A stretch of DNA of 64,000 bases from Postechiella marina (GTDB taxonomy: Bacteria; Bacteroidota; Bacteroidia; Flavobacteriales; Flavobacteriaceae): contig NZ_BAABCA010000001.1 in assembly GCF_039538365.1 (NCBI RefSeq), positions 806,001-870,000 on the forward strand. The letters run 5' to 3'. The translations under genes and the position numbers were made by a program. The notes under the pieces are model-generated. The model had not been told where the DNA came from. It searched no databases and worked only from the letters and a program-made list of their open reading frames with translations. Positions 8,042 through 17,188 of the stretch are shown one piece after another (position 1 is the stretch's first letter; the number at the start of each line of letters is the position of its first letter).

Positions 8042-8986
8042 CTATTTTTTTTCTACTTGCTTTAATTGCTCTAAAATGTCTGGAATTTTTTTTATTGCAG
8101 CAATTTCTTTATACTTTGATCGAAAATCATCTGCAGGAATACCAAAATAACTTTTATGTCCTGGCAAAGATTTGCTAACGCCTGCTTTTGCAGAAATTAC
8201 AGCTTTGGTTCCTATGGTTATTCCGCTAGTAATTCCCACTTGTCCCCAAATGGTTACTTCGTCTTCTATTATTACACAACCAGCTATACCTACTTGCGAT
8301 GCTATTAAACATTTTTTACCTATTACGGTATCGTGACCAATTTGTACTTGATTATCTATTTTGGCGCCTTCTTTTATTCTTGTGTCTGCTGTTACGCCTC
8401 TATCAATGGTACAACCTGCGCCAATATCTACGTGGTCTTCTATAGCTACACGACCACTTGATTTTAATCTATCGAAACCTTCGGGTCTTTTTTTATAATA
8501 AAAAGCATTAGCTCCTAAAACGCTTCCAGAGTGTATGGTTACGTAATTGCCAATTACAGCATCATCGTAAATGCTAACATTAGAATGTATTACACAATTA
8601 TCGCCAATAACAACATTATGACCAATAAAAGTATTGGGCTGAATAACTGTATTTTTACCAATTATTGCTGTATTAGAAATTTGACTGCTAGCAGAAAGAA
8701 AAGGCTTAAAATGATTGGTAAGCTTATTAAAATCTCTAAAAGGATCGTCGCTTACTAAAAGCGCTTTACCTTCTGGACAGTCTACCTCTTTATTTATTAG
8801 AATAATGGTAGCTGCAGATTCTAGAGCTTTATCATAATATTTTGGATGATCTACAAAAACGATATCTCCCGGTTCTACTACATGAATTTCGTTCATGCCT
8901 AGAACTTGAAAATTTTCGTCGCCAACAAATGCACTGCCTATTAAGTCTGCTATTTGCTTTAATGTGTATGGTTTAGAAAGCTTCAT
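8042..8986 (-). CDS. Second LpxD-like UDP-3-O-acylglucosamine N-acyltransferase
   Basis: 314 residues from MKLSKPYTLKQIADLIGS; an earlier in-frame Met (9010) adds eight unlike residues. An N-terminal LpxD-type domain (about 1-100) is followed by a left-handed beta-helix of hexapeptide repeats (IGKNTVI, IGDNCVI and others, about 108-280) and a helical tail (IPDILEQLKQ). The catalytic histidine of the family is kept in IGHDTVIG. It is a paralogue of the canonical lpxD at 11849-12862 but differs throughout. The family adds a 3-hydroxyacyl chain to the glucosamine nitrogen in lipid A synthesis. What this second copy acylates is not shown. It follows efp by 30 bases, so it lies in the same operon. 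Confidence 0.85.
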   Translation of the reverse strand: MKLSKPYTLKQIADLIGSAFVGDENFQVLGMNEIHVVEPGDIVFVDHPKYYDKALESAATIILINKEVDCPEGKALLVSDDPFRDFNKLTNHFKPFLSASSQISNTAIIGKNTVIQPNTFIGHNVVIGDNCVIHSNVSIYDDAVIGNYVTIHSGSVLGANAFYYKKRPEGFDRLKSSGRVAIEDHVDIGAGCTIDRGVTADTRIKEGAKIDNQVQIGHDTVIGKKCLIASQVGIAGCVIIEDEVTIWGQVGITSGITIGTKAVISAKAGVSKSLPGHKSYFGIPADDFRSKYKEIAAIKKIPDILEQLKQVEKK

Positions 8987-9016
8987 TATTAATTTACTGC
9001 TTATTAGCAACTAAAA

Positions 9017-9586
9017 TTACTCTTTTACACGCTCTTTATAAGTTCCTTTAGCAGTTTCAATTTTAATTTTGTCTCCTTCATTAATAAATAAAGGTACGTT
9101 AACTTCTGCTCCTGTTTCTACTGTGGCAGGTTTTGTTGCATTTGTAGCTGTGTTTCCTTTTACACCTGGCTCTGTATGAGTTACTTCCAAAATAACACTT
9201 GCTGGTAAATCTACAGATAATGGTGCATTATCTTCTGTATTAATTAATACAGTTACAACTTCTCCTTCTTTCATTAATCCAGGGTTATCAAGAGATGCTT
9301 CTGTTAGCTGAATTTGAGTGTAATCGGCAGTATTCATAAAATGATAATATTCACCATCATTATATAAAAATTGAAATTTATGAGTTTCTACACGAACATC
9401 GTCAAGTTTATGTCCAGCAGAAAAAGTGTTATCTAATACTTTTCCTGTTGTTACACTCTTCATTTTAGTTCTTACAAATGCAGGCCCTTTTCCTGGTTTT
9501 ACGTGTAAAAACTCAATAATTTTGTAAATATCATTATTGTAACGAAGACATAATCCGTTTCTAATGTCGCTTGTTGTTGCTGCCAT
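9017..9586 (-). CDS. efp: Elongation factor P
   Basis: Binds the ribosome between the P and E sites and relieves stalling at poly-proline stretches. 189 residues, three beta-barrel domains by homology. The tip loop reads HVKPGKGPAFVRTK, with the conserved lysine at residue 33; in several lineages this residue is modified, but no EpmA-type gene is in the window. C-terminal INEGDKIKIETAKGTYKERV is typical. It sits inside the lipid A cluster between lpxA and the second lpxD, an arrangement usual in flavobacteria. Confidence 0.96.
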   Translation of the reverse strand: MAATTSDIRNGLCLRYNNDIYKIIEFLHVKPGKGPAFVRTKMKSVTTGKVLDNTFSAGHKLDDVRVETHKFQFLYNDGEYYHFMNTADYTQIQLTEASLDNPGLMKEGEVVTVLINTEDNAPLSVDLPASVILEVTHTEPGVKGNTATNATKPATVETGAEVNVPLFINEGDKIKIETAKGTYKERVKE

Positions 9587-9646
9587 AATTTAGTTTGTTA
9601 AAATTTTGTACTTGCTTTAGATGTATATATAAAAATCTAAAGTAAT

Positions 9647-10432
9647 TTAATTTGATTTAAAATATCCTTTCATAATTCCTCGATGTGAATTCTTAATAAA
9701 TTGAAGAATTTCATCACGTTCTGGAGTTGCCTCCATTTCAGCCTCGATAATTTCTGCAGCCTGTGTATTATTGTAATTTTTTTGATAGAGAATTCTAAAA
9801 ATATTTTGAATTTCTCTTATTTTTTCTGTGCTATATCCTCGTCGTCTTAATCCAACAGAATTAATACCCACATAAGATAAAGGTTCTCTTGCTGCTTTTA
9901 CAAACGGAGGAACATCTTTTCTTACCAAAGATCCACCAGTTACAAAGGCATGATTTCCAACAGATACAAATTGATGTACAGCTGTCATTCCTGCTAAAAC
10001 AACATAATCGCCAATAGTAATATGTCCTGCTAAGGTGCTGTTGTTAGAAAAAATACAATTTCTGCCCACTATACAATCGTGAGCTACGTGGCAATATGCC
10101 ATAATTAAACAGTTGTCTCCAATCACTGTTTTCATTCTATCTGCTGTACCTCTATTTATGGTAACACATTCTCTTATAGTTACATTATCTCCTATTTCTA
10201 CAGTTGTTTCCTCGTCATTATATTTTAAATCTTGAGGTACTGCAGAAATTACAGAGCCTGGAAAAATATTACAATTTTTTCCTATTCGTGCACCTTCCAT
10301 AATGGTTACGTTACTACCAATCCATGTTCCTTCTCCAATTTTTACATTATTATGGATGGTTGTAAATGGCTCAATAACTACATTTTTTGCAATTTTTGCA
10401 CCTGGGTGCACATAAGCTAACGGTTGATTCAT
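9647..10432 (-). CDS. lpxA: UDP-N-acetylglucosamine acyltransferase
   Basis: First step of lipid A synthesis: transfers a 3-hydroxyacyl chain from ACP to the 3-OH of UDP-GlcNAc. 261 residues, normal length. N-terminal beta-helix of hexapeptide repeats, catalytic His in MAYCHVAHDCIVG, and the helical C-terminal domain with RRRGYSTEKIREIQNIFRILY. It starts 10 bases after lpxC/fabZ, as part of the lpxD-lpxC/fabZ-lpxA operon. Confidence 0.96.
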   Translation of the reverse strand: MNQPLAYVHPGAKIAKNVVIEPFTTIHNNVKIGEGTWIGSNVTIMEGARIGKNCNIFPGSVISAVPQDLKYNDEETTVEIGDNVTIRECVTINRGTADRMKTVIGDNCLIMAYCHVAHDCIVGRNCIFSNNSTLAGHITIGDYVVLAGMTAVHQFVSVGNHAFVTGGSLVRKDVPPFVKAAREPLSYVGINSVGLRRRGYSTEKIREIQNIFRILYQKNYNNTQAAEIIEAEMEATPERDEILQFIKNSHRGIMKGYFKSN

Positions 10433-10442
10433 TTTTACCTTT

Positions 10443-11849
10443 TTATTTTACTTTAGATATTTGCGCCATAAGCTCTGCCTCTGCACAAAGTTTTCCATTA
10501 GCATATGCATAGCCTTGCATATGGCAAATTCCTCTTCTTATTGGTGTTATTAACGAGCATTTAAAAATTAAAGTATCGCCAGGGCTTACCTTTCTTTTAA
10601 ACTTAACGTTATCCATTTTCATGAAAAATGTTAAATAATTTTCTGGATCTGGCACCGTGTTTAAAACTAATACACCTCCAGTTTGTGCCATTGCTTCTAC
10701 TATTAAAACACCTGGCATAACTGGTGCTCCAGGGAAATGACCAGCGAAAAACGACTCGTTCATCGTTACATTTTTCATGGCAATAACATGATTTTCTGAT
10801 AATTCGAAAACCTTGTCTATTAACAAAAATGGCTGCCTGTGTGGTAGCATAGCCATTATTTGATTAACATCCATTAAAGGTTCTTGATTTAAATCTATGT
10901 TAGGAACGTAATTACGTCTTTCGTTTTTAATAATTTTAGACATTTTTTTAGCAAACTGCGTGTTTACATAATGCCCAGGTTTATTAGCTATAATTTTACC
11001 ACGAATTCTTGTTCGTATTAAAGCTAAATCTCCTAAAACGTCAAGAAGTTTATGTCTTGCTGCTTCATTAGGGTGATGCAGCGTTAAGTTGTCTAAAATA
11101 CCATTTGGTTTAACCGCTATGTTATCTTTCTTAAAAGCAAGTCTTAATTTCTCCATAGTTTCAGGAGATAATTCTTTATCTACATAAACAATGGCGTTAT
11201 TTAAATCGCCTCCTTTTATTAAACCATGCTCTAATAACATTTCTATTTCGTGAAGAAAACTAAATGTTCTTGAATCTGAGATATCTTTTTTAAAGTCTGA
11301 AACTTTATTTAAAGTTGCATTTTGAGTACCTAAAACTTTAGTGCCAAAATCTACCATGGTAGTTATTTGGTATTCTTTAGAAGGCATTAATAGAATTTCG
11401 CTTCCTGTTTCTTCGTCTGCATAAGAGATAATATCTGTAACCACAAATTCTTCTCTAAAGGCATCCAATTCTACAATGCCAGCTTTTTCAATTGCTTCAA
11501 CAAAAAACTTAGAAGAACCATCCATAATTGGAGGTTCTGCTTCATTAAGCTCTATTAAAACATTATCTACATCTAATCCTACTAATGCAGCTAAAACATG
11601 TTCTGATGTTTGAATAGTTACCCCGTTTTTTTCTAAGCAAGTACCGCGTTGTGTGTTTGTTACATAATTGGCATCTGCAGCAATAACAGGTTGTCCTTCT
11701 AAGTCTACCCTTTTAAAAGCATAACCAGAGTTTGCTGTAGATGGTTTAAAAGTTAATGTTACATTTTTACCTGTGTGTAACCCAACGCCAGTTAAAGAAA
11801 CTTCTTTAGCTATTGTTTTTTGTTTAATTTCTGTATTGATTATAGCCAT
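10443..11849 (-). CDS. lpxC/fabZ: Fused LpxC deacetylase / FabZ dehydratase
   Basis: 468-residue fusion typical of Bacteroidota. Residues about 1-305 are LpxC, the zinc deacetylase that commits UDP-3-O-acyl-GlcNAc to lipid A (zinc ligands in TSEHVLAALVG and LHHPNEAARHKLLDVLGDLAL). Residues about 325-468 are FabZ, the 3-hydroxyacyl-ACP dehydratase (MLPHRQPFLLIDKV, catalytic His in GHFPGAPVMPGVLIVEAMAQ). The fusion joins the enzyme that draws on hydroxyacyl chains for lipid A with the one that removes them for phospholipids. Its ATG overlaps the lpxD stop by one base (TAATG). Confidence 0.97.
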   Translation of the reverse strand: MAIINTEIKQKTIAKEVSLTGVGLHTGKNVTLTFKPSTANSGYAFKRVDLEGQPVIAADANYVTNTQRGTCLEKNGVTIQTSEHVLAALVGLDVDNVLIELNEAEPPIMDGSSKFFVEAIEKAGIVELDAFREEFVVTDIISYADEETGSEILLMPSKEYQITTMVDFGTKVLGTQNATLNKVSDFKKDISDSRTFSFLHEIEMLLEHGLIKGGDLNNAIVYVDKELSPETMEKLRLAFKKDNIAVKPNGILDNLTLHHPNEAARHKLLDVLGDLALIRTRIRGKIIANKPGHYVNTQFAKKMSKIIKNERRNYVPNIDLNQEPLMDVNQIMAMLPHRQPFLLIDKVFELSENHVIAMKNVTMNESFFAGHFPGAPVMPGVLIVEAMAQTGGVLVLNTVPDPENYLTFFMKMDNVKFKRKVSPGDTLIFKCSLITPIRRGICHMQGYAYANGKLCAEAELMAQISKVK

Positions 11850-12862
11850 TATTTTTTATCTAAATCATTTATAGTTTTTACAATCTTTGGTAAATTTTTA
11901 AAATGCACATACGATTTGTTATAATCTGTTAGTGCAAGTGCAGGAGAGCCTTGCAGCACCTCATTGTCTTTTACATGCCTGCCAATACCAGATTGTGCTT
12001 GTATCTTTACATTATTTCCAATGGTAATATGCCCAACAATACCAACTTGACCTCCTATTTGGCAATTTTCGCCAATTTTGGTAGATCCAGCCACGCCCGT
12101 TTGTGCTGCTATTACGGTATTCTTTCCTATTTCTACGTTATGAGCTATTTGTATATGGTTGTCTAGTTTTACACCTGCTCTTATTATGGTAGATCCCATT
12201 GTGGCTCTGTCTATAGTGGTTCCTGCACCTATATCGACAAAATCTTCAATAATTACATTACCTATTTGTGGTATTTTATTATAGCCTCCTTCTTCGTTTG
12301 GAGCAAAACCAAATCCGTCTGCACCAATTATGCACCCAGAATTAACAACAGAGTTTTTACCTATTACTGTTTCTGAGTAAATTTTTGCTCCTGCAAAAAT
12401 AATGGTGTTATCGTCTATACTTACATTGTCGCCAATGTATGCACTAGGAAAAATTTTAACATTATTACCTAAAGACACGTTGTTACCAATGTAGCTAAAT
12501 GCTCCTATATATATGTTATCGCCTTGCTTTGTAGATTCTGATATGTACGAGGGTTGCTCTATACCTACTTTATTTAATTTTACAGAATTATAATATTCTA
12601 ATATCTTAGAAAACGCTATGTATGCATCGTCTACTTTAATTAATGTAGTATTAATAGTGTTTTCTGGCTCGAAACTTTTGTTAACAATAGTTACAGAGGC
12701 TTTTGTAGAATATATATGAGACGTATATTTTGGGTTTGCTAAAAAGGTTAAAGAACCTTCTGAGCCTTCTTCTATTTTTGAGAGTGTAGATACTTCAATG
12801 TCGGGGTTACCAACAACATCTCCTTCTAATATACCCGCTATTTGTTGCGCTGTAAACTTCAC
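11849..12862 (-). CDS. lpxD: UDP-3-O-acylglucosamine N-acyltransferase
   Basis: Third step of lipid A synthesis: adds the N-linked 3-hydroxyacyl chain. 337 residues, normal length. N-terminal uridine-binding domain ([18 protein letters not shown]), hexapeptide beta-helix (about 105-310) with the catalytic histidine region [20 protein letters not shown], and a short helical tail. First gene of the operon, with an exact -7 element 33 bases upstream. Confidence 0.96.
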   Translation of the reverse strand: MKFTAQQIAGILEGDVVGNPDIEVSTLSKIEEGSEGSLTFLANPKYTSHIYSTKASVTIVNKSFEPENTINTTLIKVDDAYIAFSKILEYYNSVKLNKVGIEQPSYISESTKQGDNIYIGAFSYIGNNVSLGNNVKIFPSAYIGDNVSIDDNTIIFAGAKIYSETVIGKNSVVNSGCIIGADGFGFAPNEEGGYNKIPQIGNVIIEDFVDIGAGTTIDRATMGSTIIRAGVKLDNHIQIAHNVEIGKNTVIAAQTGVAGSTKIGENCQIGGQVGIVGHITIGNNVKIQAQSGIGRHVKDNEVLQGSPALALTDYNKSYVHFKNLPKIVKTINDLDKK

Positions 12863-12894
12863 ACTTTTTGTTTAGTTGTTTTGTTTGAATGACG

Positions 12895-12902
12895 CAAAAA
12901 TA
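12895..12902 (-). promoter_or_regulatory. Candidate lpx operon promoter (-7 element)
   Basis: TATTTTTG on the minus strand, an exact TAnnTTTG match, 33 bases before the lpxD ATG. The -33 part is not clear. Confidence 0.42.
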
Positions 12903-13013
12903 GGAAAAATGTACTAAAGTTTTCACTGCGACTTTATCTATTGTCTTTTTATTAGTAAACCTTTGCTAAATTAGCTTAAACAGAGTTATTTATAAATAAT
13001 ATGATTTTATAGA

Positions 13014-14234
13014 TTATTTGCTTTGTTTAGGGTAGCATAAATAATACTTAGTAACAGGTTTAGATAAAGCTTTAAGATTTAGTTGATCTGATGCTTTTAC
13101 AATATCTTCAATTTTACCAGACTTGTGCAAAATGTTAATATTTTGAGTTTCTAAATGATATGCTTGATTAGAAATACGTCCTGTAAAAACAAAATACTCG
13201 GCTTCGTTCCTATCAATTTGATGTGTATTCATCAATTCTTCAATATGCGACTCTAAAAGGTGTGTTTTAATTTTTTTATTTTTCACCTTAATTTTAAGTA
13301 AATTTCTATTAATAATCATCTCGCATAAATTGCTAAGCACAAAATCTGAATGAAACATCCATTCTTTCATGGCAGAAACAATATCAAAATCATCTAAAGC
13401 AGAAAATAGGTTTAGAGTTTCGTTATTAAAATCTTCTATATTTATTTCATTATCCAAAAAGAATTGTAGAGCTTTACTTGCATGCAGTTTTTCGCCCTTG
13501 CTATTTAATTCTTTGGCCCGTTTTAAAACTCTAATTAGCAACTGCTCTGCAGCTAACCCTGTTTTATGTAAATACACCTGCCAATACATTAATCGTCTTG
13601 CAATAATAAATTTTTCGACACTGTAAATTCCTTTTTCTTCAATTACTAAGTTATCATCAACTACATTAAGCATGGTAATTAAGCGTTCGCTATTTACATT
13701 GCCTTCTGCTACACCGGTATAAAAACTATCTCGTTTTAAATAATCGGCTCTATCAATATCTAATTGCCCAGAAATTAATTGAAGCATAAAGTTTCGGTTA
13801 TATTCACCTTTAAAAATTTTAATGGCAAGCGTTAAACTTCCGTTAAATTCCTGGTTAAGTTTCTCCATAAATAGAAGCGAAATTTGCTCGTGAGATACAC
13901 CATTTACAATACTATGTTCCATAGCATGAGAGAATGGGCCATGGCCAATATCATGTAATAAAATAGCAATATATAGAGCTTCTTCTTCGTCTTTAGAAAT
14001 AGTAACTTCTTTAAAACGAAGCACTTTAACCACTTGTTGCATTAAATGCACACAACCAATAGCGTGATGAAAACGTGTGTGATGCGCCCCTGGATATACT
14101 AAATAAGACATCCCCATTTGGGTTATACGTCTTAAACGCTGAAAATACTTATGCTGTATTAAATCGAAAATAAGAGAATTCGGAATAGTAATAAATCCGT
14201 AAATTGGGTCGTTTAATATTTTAAGTTTATTCAA
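13014..14234 (-). CDS. HD-domain phosphohydrolase
   Basis: 406 residues with a clear HD domain: RRITQMGMSYLVYPGAHHTR, HAIG, LLHDIGHGPFSHAME and later QLDIDRADYLKRDS, which supply the H...HD...D metal ligands. The layout resembles dNTP triphosphohydrolase-like (dGTPase/SAMHD1-type) proteins. The substrate cannot be told from sequence. It is divergent from porX with an 86-base gap and a well-formed promoter; this placement between lpxD and the PorX-type regulator is common in flavobacteria. Confidence 0.88.
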   Translation of the reverse strand: MNKLKILNDPIYGFITIPNSLIFDLIQHKYFQRLRRITQMGMSYLVYPGAHHTRFHHAIGCVHLMQQVVKVLRFKEVTISKDEEEALYIAILLHDIGHGPFSHAMEHSIVNGVSHEQISLLFMEKLNQEFNGSLTLAIKIFKGEYNRNFMLQLISGQLDIDRADYLKRDSFYTGVAEGNVNSERLITMLNVVDDNLVIEEKGIYSVEKFIIARRLMYWQVYLHKTGLAAEQLLIRVLKRAKELNSKGEKLHASKALQFFLDNEINIEDFNNETLNLFSALDDFDIVSAMKEWMFHSDFVLSNLCEMIINRNLLKIKVKNKKIKTHLLESHIEELMNTHQIDRNEAEYFVFTGRISNQAYHLETQNINILHKSGKIEDIVKASDQLNLKALSKPVTKYYLCYPKQSK

Positions 14235-14261
14235 ACTTTATATTTTATATTATTTATAGTA

Positions 14262-14293
14262 CAAATATAAATATTAATCGTACCATATTACAA
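14262..14293 (-). promoter_or_regulatory. Promoter of the HD-domain gene
   Basis: On the minus strand TTG (14293-14291), 21 bases, then TATATTTG (14269-14262). Both elements and the spacing match the Bacteroidota consensus; the ATG is 28 bases after the -7 element. Confidence 0.58.
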
Positions 14294-14320
14294 TACTTAA
14301 CAATAACTAAATTTATTTAA

Positions 14321-15874
14321 ATGAATACAATAAAAATACTTTGGGTTGATGATGAAATTGATTTATTGAAACCACATATTTTATTTCTTGAAAAAAAGAA
14401 TTATAATGTTACTACGTGTAACAGCGGTACTGAAGCTATTGATATTTTAGACGAGACTAATTTTGATATTGTATTTTTAGATGAAAACATGCCAGGACTT
14501 ACCGGTCTTGAAACTTTACATGAAATTAAAGAAAAAAAAGACAGTCTTCCTGTTGTTATGATAACAAAGAGTGAAGAAGAGTATATTATGGAAGAAGCTA
14601 TTGGTAATAAAATAGCAGATTATTTAATTAAGCCCGTTAACCCAAATCAAATTTTACTGAGTTTAAAAAAGAATTTAGACCATTCGAGACTGATTTCAGA
14701 AAAGACAACATCTAATTATCAGCAAGAATTTAGAAAAATAGCTATGGATTTAGCTATGGTTAACTCTTACGAAGATTGGGTTGTTTTATACCAAAAACTA
14801 ATTTATTGGGAAATTCAGCTAGAAGACATAGAAGATGTTGGCATGTTCGAGATTTTAGAATCACAGAAAAATGAAGCTAATATTCAATTTGGAAAATTTA
14901 TAGATAAAAATTACACCAATTGGTTTGAACCACATACCGATGCTCCAATAATGTCTCATACACTATTTAAAGAAAAAATAGCTCCAGAGCTAAGCAAAGA
15001 GCAACCAACCCTTTTAGTTGTTGTAGATAATTTAAGGTATGACCAATGGAAGGTTTTTGAACCTATAATTAATAATTACTACAAAAAGGAAAAAGAAGAT
15101 GCTTTTTTTAGTATTTTACCAACAGCTACACAATACGCTAGAAATGCAATTTTTTCTGGATTGATGCCTAGTGATATGGAAAAACTTTTTCCTGAATATT
15201 GGAAAAATGACACAGATGATGGTGGAAAAAATTTATATGAAGCCGAGTTTCTAGAATCGCAAATGAAAAGATTAAACTTAAACCACTTAAATTACGAGTA
15301 TCATAAAATAACTAATTTAAAAGCTGGAAAAAAATTAGCCGATAATTTTAGGTCTTTAAAAGATAACGATTTAACAGTAGTAGTTTATAACTTTGTAGAT
15401 ATGTTGTCGCATTCTAAAACAGAAATGGAGGTTGTAAAAGAACTAGCATCAAACGATAAAGCTTATAGGTCTTTAACGCTTAGTTGGTTTAAAAACTCTC
15501 CGCTTTTAGAAATGATACACCAAGCCCAAGCTCTTGGTTTTAAACTTATTTTAACTACAGATCATGGTACCATAAATGTTAAAAATCCATCTAAAGTGAT
15601 AGGTGATAAAGATACAAGCTTAAATTTACGTTATAAGACAGGTAGAAGTTTAACTTATGATGCCAAAGATGTGTTGGTGTTAAAAGACCCCAAAGAAGCA
15701 CACTTACCAAGTATTAATATGAGCAGTTCTTATATTTTTGCTAAAAGTGATTTGTTTTTCGCTTATCCAAACAATTATAACCATTATGTAAGTTACTTTA
15801 GAAATACATACCAGCATGGTGGAGTTTCTTTAGAAGAAATGATTATTCCATTTGTTGTCTTTAATCCTAAATAG
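14321..15874 (+). CDS. porX: PorX: response regulator fused to a PglZ phosphatase-like domain
   Basis: 517 residues. A CheY-like receiver domain (about 1-120) has the acidic pair DD10-11, phospho-acceptor Asp54 in FLDENMPG and the conserved Lys in DYLIKPVNP. It is joined to a PglZ-type alkaline-phosphatase-superfamily domain (about 200-517) with VVVDNLRYDQWK, SILPTATQYARNAIFSG, NFVDMLSHS and TTDHGT metal-site motifs. PorX works with the sensor kinase PorY to control the type IX secretion system in Bacteroidota. That fits the T9SS-sorted proteins at 29002-31714. PorY is not nearby. Divergent from the HD gene. Confidence 0.93.
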   Translation: MNTIKILWVDDEIDLLKPHILFLEKKNYNVTTCNSGTEAIDILDETNFDIVFLDENMPGLTGLETLHEIKEKKDSLPVVMITKSEEEYIMEEAIGNKIADYLIKPVNPNQILLSLKKNLDHSRLISEKTTSNYQQEFRKIAMDLAMVNSYEDWVVLYQKLIYWEIQLEDIEDVGMFEILESQKNEANIQFGKFIDKNYTNWFEPHTDAPIMSHTLFKEKIAPELSKEQPTLLVVVDNLRYDQWKVFEPIINNYYKKEKEDAFFSILPTATQYARNAIFSGLMPSDMEKLFPEYWKNDTDDGGKNLYEAEFLESQMKRLNLNHLNYEYHKITNLKAGKKLADNFRSLKDNDLTVVVYNFVDMLSHSKTEMEVVKELASNDKAYRSLTLSWFKNSPLLEMIHQAQALGFKLILTTDHGTINVKNPSKVIGDKDTSLNLRYKTGRSLTYDAKDVLVLKDPKEAHLPSINMSSSYIFAKSDLFFAYPNNYNHYVSYFRNTYQHGGVSLEEMIIPFVVFNPK

Positions 15875-15967
15875 TCTTCAAAAAACACATAACATCGACC
15901 AAATACACTATTTATTAGTTTATTACGTTTATTTTAATTATACTTGTAGAAATGTTTTTATGATATT

Positions 15968-16384
15968 GTGGAAATAGTATATCACTTAAATGAGTTAGAT
16001 TCTGTTGCTAAGCAACTTATAGAAAATGTTAGCACAAAAACGTTATTGTTTTATGGCGAAATGGGTGTTGGTAAAACAACTTTAATTAAGGCCATAGCAA
16101 AGCAATTAGGTTGCACAGACGATGTAAGCAGCCCTACTTTTTCTATAGTTAATGAGTATAAAGGGTTAAACTCGTTAATATATCATTTTGATCTATATAG
16201 AGTAAATGATATCGAAGAAGCGTATAATTTTGGAATAGAGGATTATTTGTATTCAAACAATTGGTCTATTATTGAATGGCCAGAAGTTGCAAAAGATATT
16301 TTACCTGAAGCCTTTGATATTGTTAACTTGAAAATTAACAACGATAAAACAAGAACATTAACCCTAACAAATAAATTAAACTAA
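15968..16384 (+). CDS. tsaE: tRNA t6A synthesis ATPase TsaE
   Basis: Small P-loop ATPase that works with TsaB/TsaD in making N6-threonylcarbamoyl-adenosine at tRNA position 37. 138 residues with Walker A GEMGVGKTTLIKAIA (about 30-44), SSPTFSIVNEY, the YHFDLYRV stretch and IIEWPE (Walker B region). It starts with GTG at 15968; no in-frame ATG lies upstream of the conserved part. 93 bases after porX, probably its own or shared transcript. Confidence 0.93.
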   Translation: MEIVYHLNELDSVAKQLIENVSTKTLLFYGEMGVGKTTLIKAIAKQLGCTDDVSSPTFSIVNEYKGLNSLIYHFDLYRVNDIEEAYNFGIEDYLYSNNWSIIEWPEVAKDILPEAFDIVNLKINNDKTRTLTLTNKLN

Positions 16385-16534
16385 TCAACAAAAAGGCTTG
16401 AATTATATGAATAAATAGCAACAAAAACCTTCCAATGCTGAAGAATTACGGTAAACCCTCAACTATTATTTTAAAAATCATAGTTTTTAACATAATTTTA
16501 ACATTTATCCAGTTTCTTCACTTTAGTTTCTCTT

Positions 16535-16542
16535 TACTTTTG
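16535..16542 (+). promoter_or_regulatory. Candidate promoter of the small secreted peptide gene (-7 element)
   Basis: TACTTTTG, an exact TAnnTTTG match, 34 bases before the ATG at 16576. The -33 element is not clear. About 80 bases further up (16446-16457) lies TTACGGTAAACC, a close relative of the palindrome at 19667-19683. Confidence 0.45.
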
Positions 16543-16575
16543 GAATATATTAATTAATTAAAATCCCTTAAAAGT

Positions 16576-16707
16576 ATGAAAACTAAGAAGTATTTAATTG
16601 CAATGGCAATTTTCGGAGGAGTGTTATTTACAGCTCAAGCAGTAAACGCTCATAACGTAGATGGAAATGAAATCTCAATCGTCAAGAAAAGCAAGGTTAA
16701 AAGGTAA
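16576..16707 (+). CDS. Small exported peptide (43 residues)
   Basis: MKTKKYLIAMAIFGGVLFTA begins a textbook Sec signal peptide (basic start, hydrophobic core, QAVNA cleavage region). Cleavage after that would leave an 18-residue basic peptide starting HNVDGNE and ending KKSKVKR. A -7 promoter element stands 34 bases upstream. The 3' end overlaps the next gene by 47 bases in another frame, suggesting translational coupling. Function unknown. Composition and upstream signals make it look real rather than random. Confidence 0.62.
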   Translation: MKTKKYLIAMAIFGGVLFTAQAVNAHNVDGNEISIVKKSKVKR

Positions 16708-17188
16708 TAAATTTATTTCTGGAGCTATAATAGCAACATTAATAGCAATTACTCCATACATATTTTACTTACACCAAAGTGTTCCAGATGTTGAAGTCTG
16801 GAACACTTTTTTATTTACTTATAATAGTGGATATTATTCTAGTGCTGGCGTAGCAATTTGGGTTATAATTGGTAAATTAGTGCCTTTGTATCTATTGTTT
16901 ATTTGGTTTTTTACCTGTAAACATTGGTGGTTTCATGCTTTATTAGTGCCGATTGCTATGTATACTTATCAAACATTCGATGTGTTAAATAAAGACACGG
17001 AATATCTAGACCATAATCAACTTATATATTTAATACCGGTAATGGCTATTATTATACCGTCTATATATTTAATAAGAGCCCGAATATTTAATAGAATAAA
17101 TGAAGCTAATAAATCTTTAGAAGAATTGGAAGATGAATTAAAAATGTCTCCTAAAAGTTTTTGGGACAAAATAACTCAGTACTTTTAA
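16661..17188 (+). CDS. Three-helix membrane protein of unknown function
   Basis: 175 residues: basic N-terminus (SQSSRKARLKGNKF), three hydrophobic segments (about 20-38 AIIATLIAITPYIFY, 65-85 WVIIGKLVPLYLLFIWFF, 120-138 LIYLIPVMAIIIPSIYLI), and a charged C-terminal tail (NEANKSLEELEDELKMSPKS). I do not recognise a named family. Start could be 16661 or the second Met at 16667. It overlaps the secreted-peptide gene upstream, and its stop overlaps that of the convergent TonB-type gene. Confidence 0.75.
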   Translation: MEMKSQSSRKARLKGNKFISGAIIATLIAITPYIFYLHQSVPDVEVWNTFLFTYNSGYYSSAGVAIWVIIGKLVPLYLLFIWFFTCKHWWFHALLVPIAMYTYQTFDVLNKDTEYLDHNQLIYLIPVMAIIIPSIYLIRARIFNRINEANKSLEELEDELKMSPKSFWDKITQYF

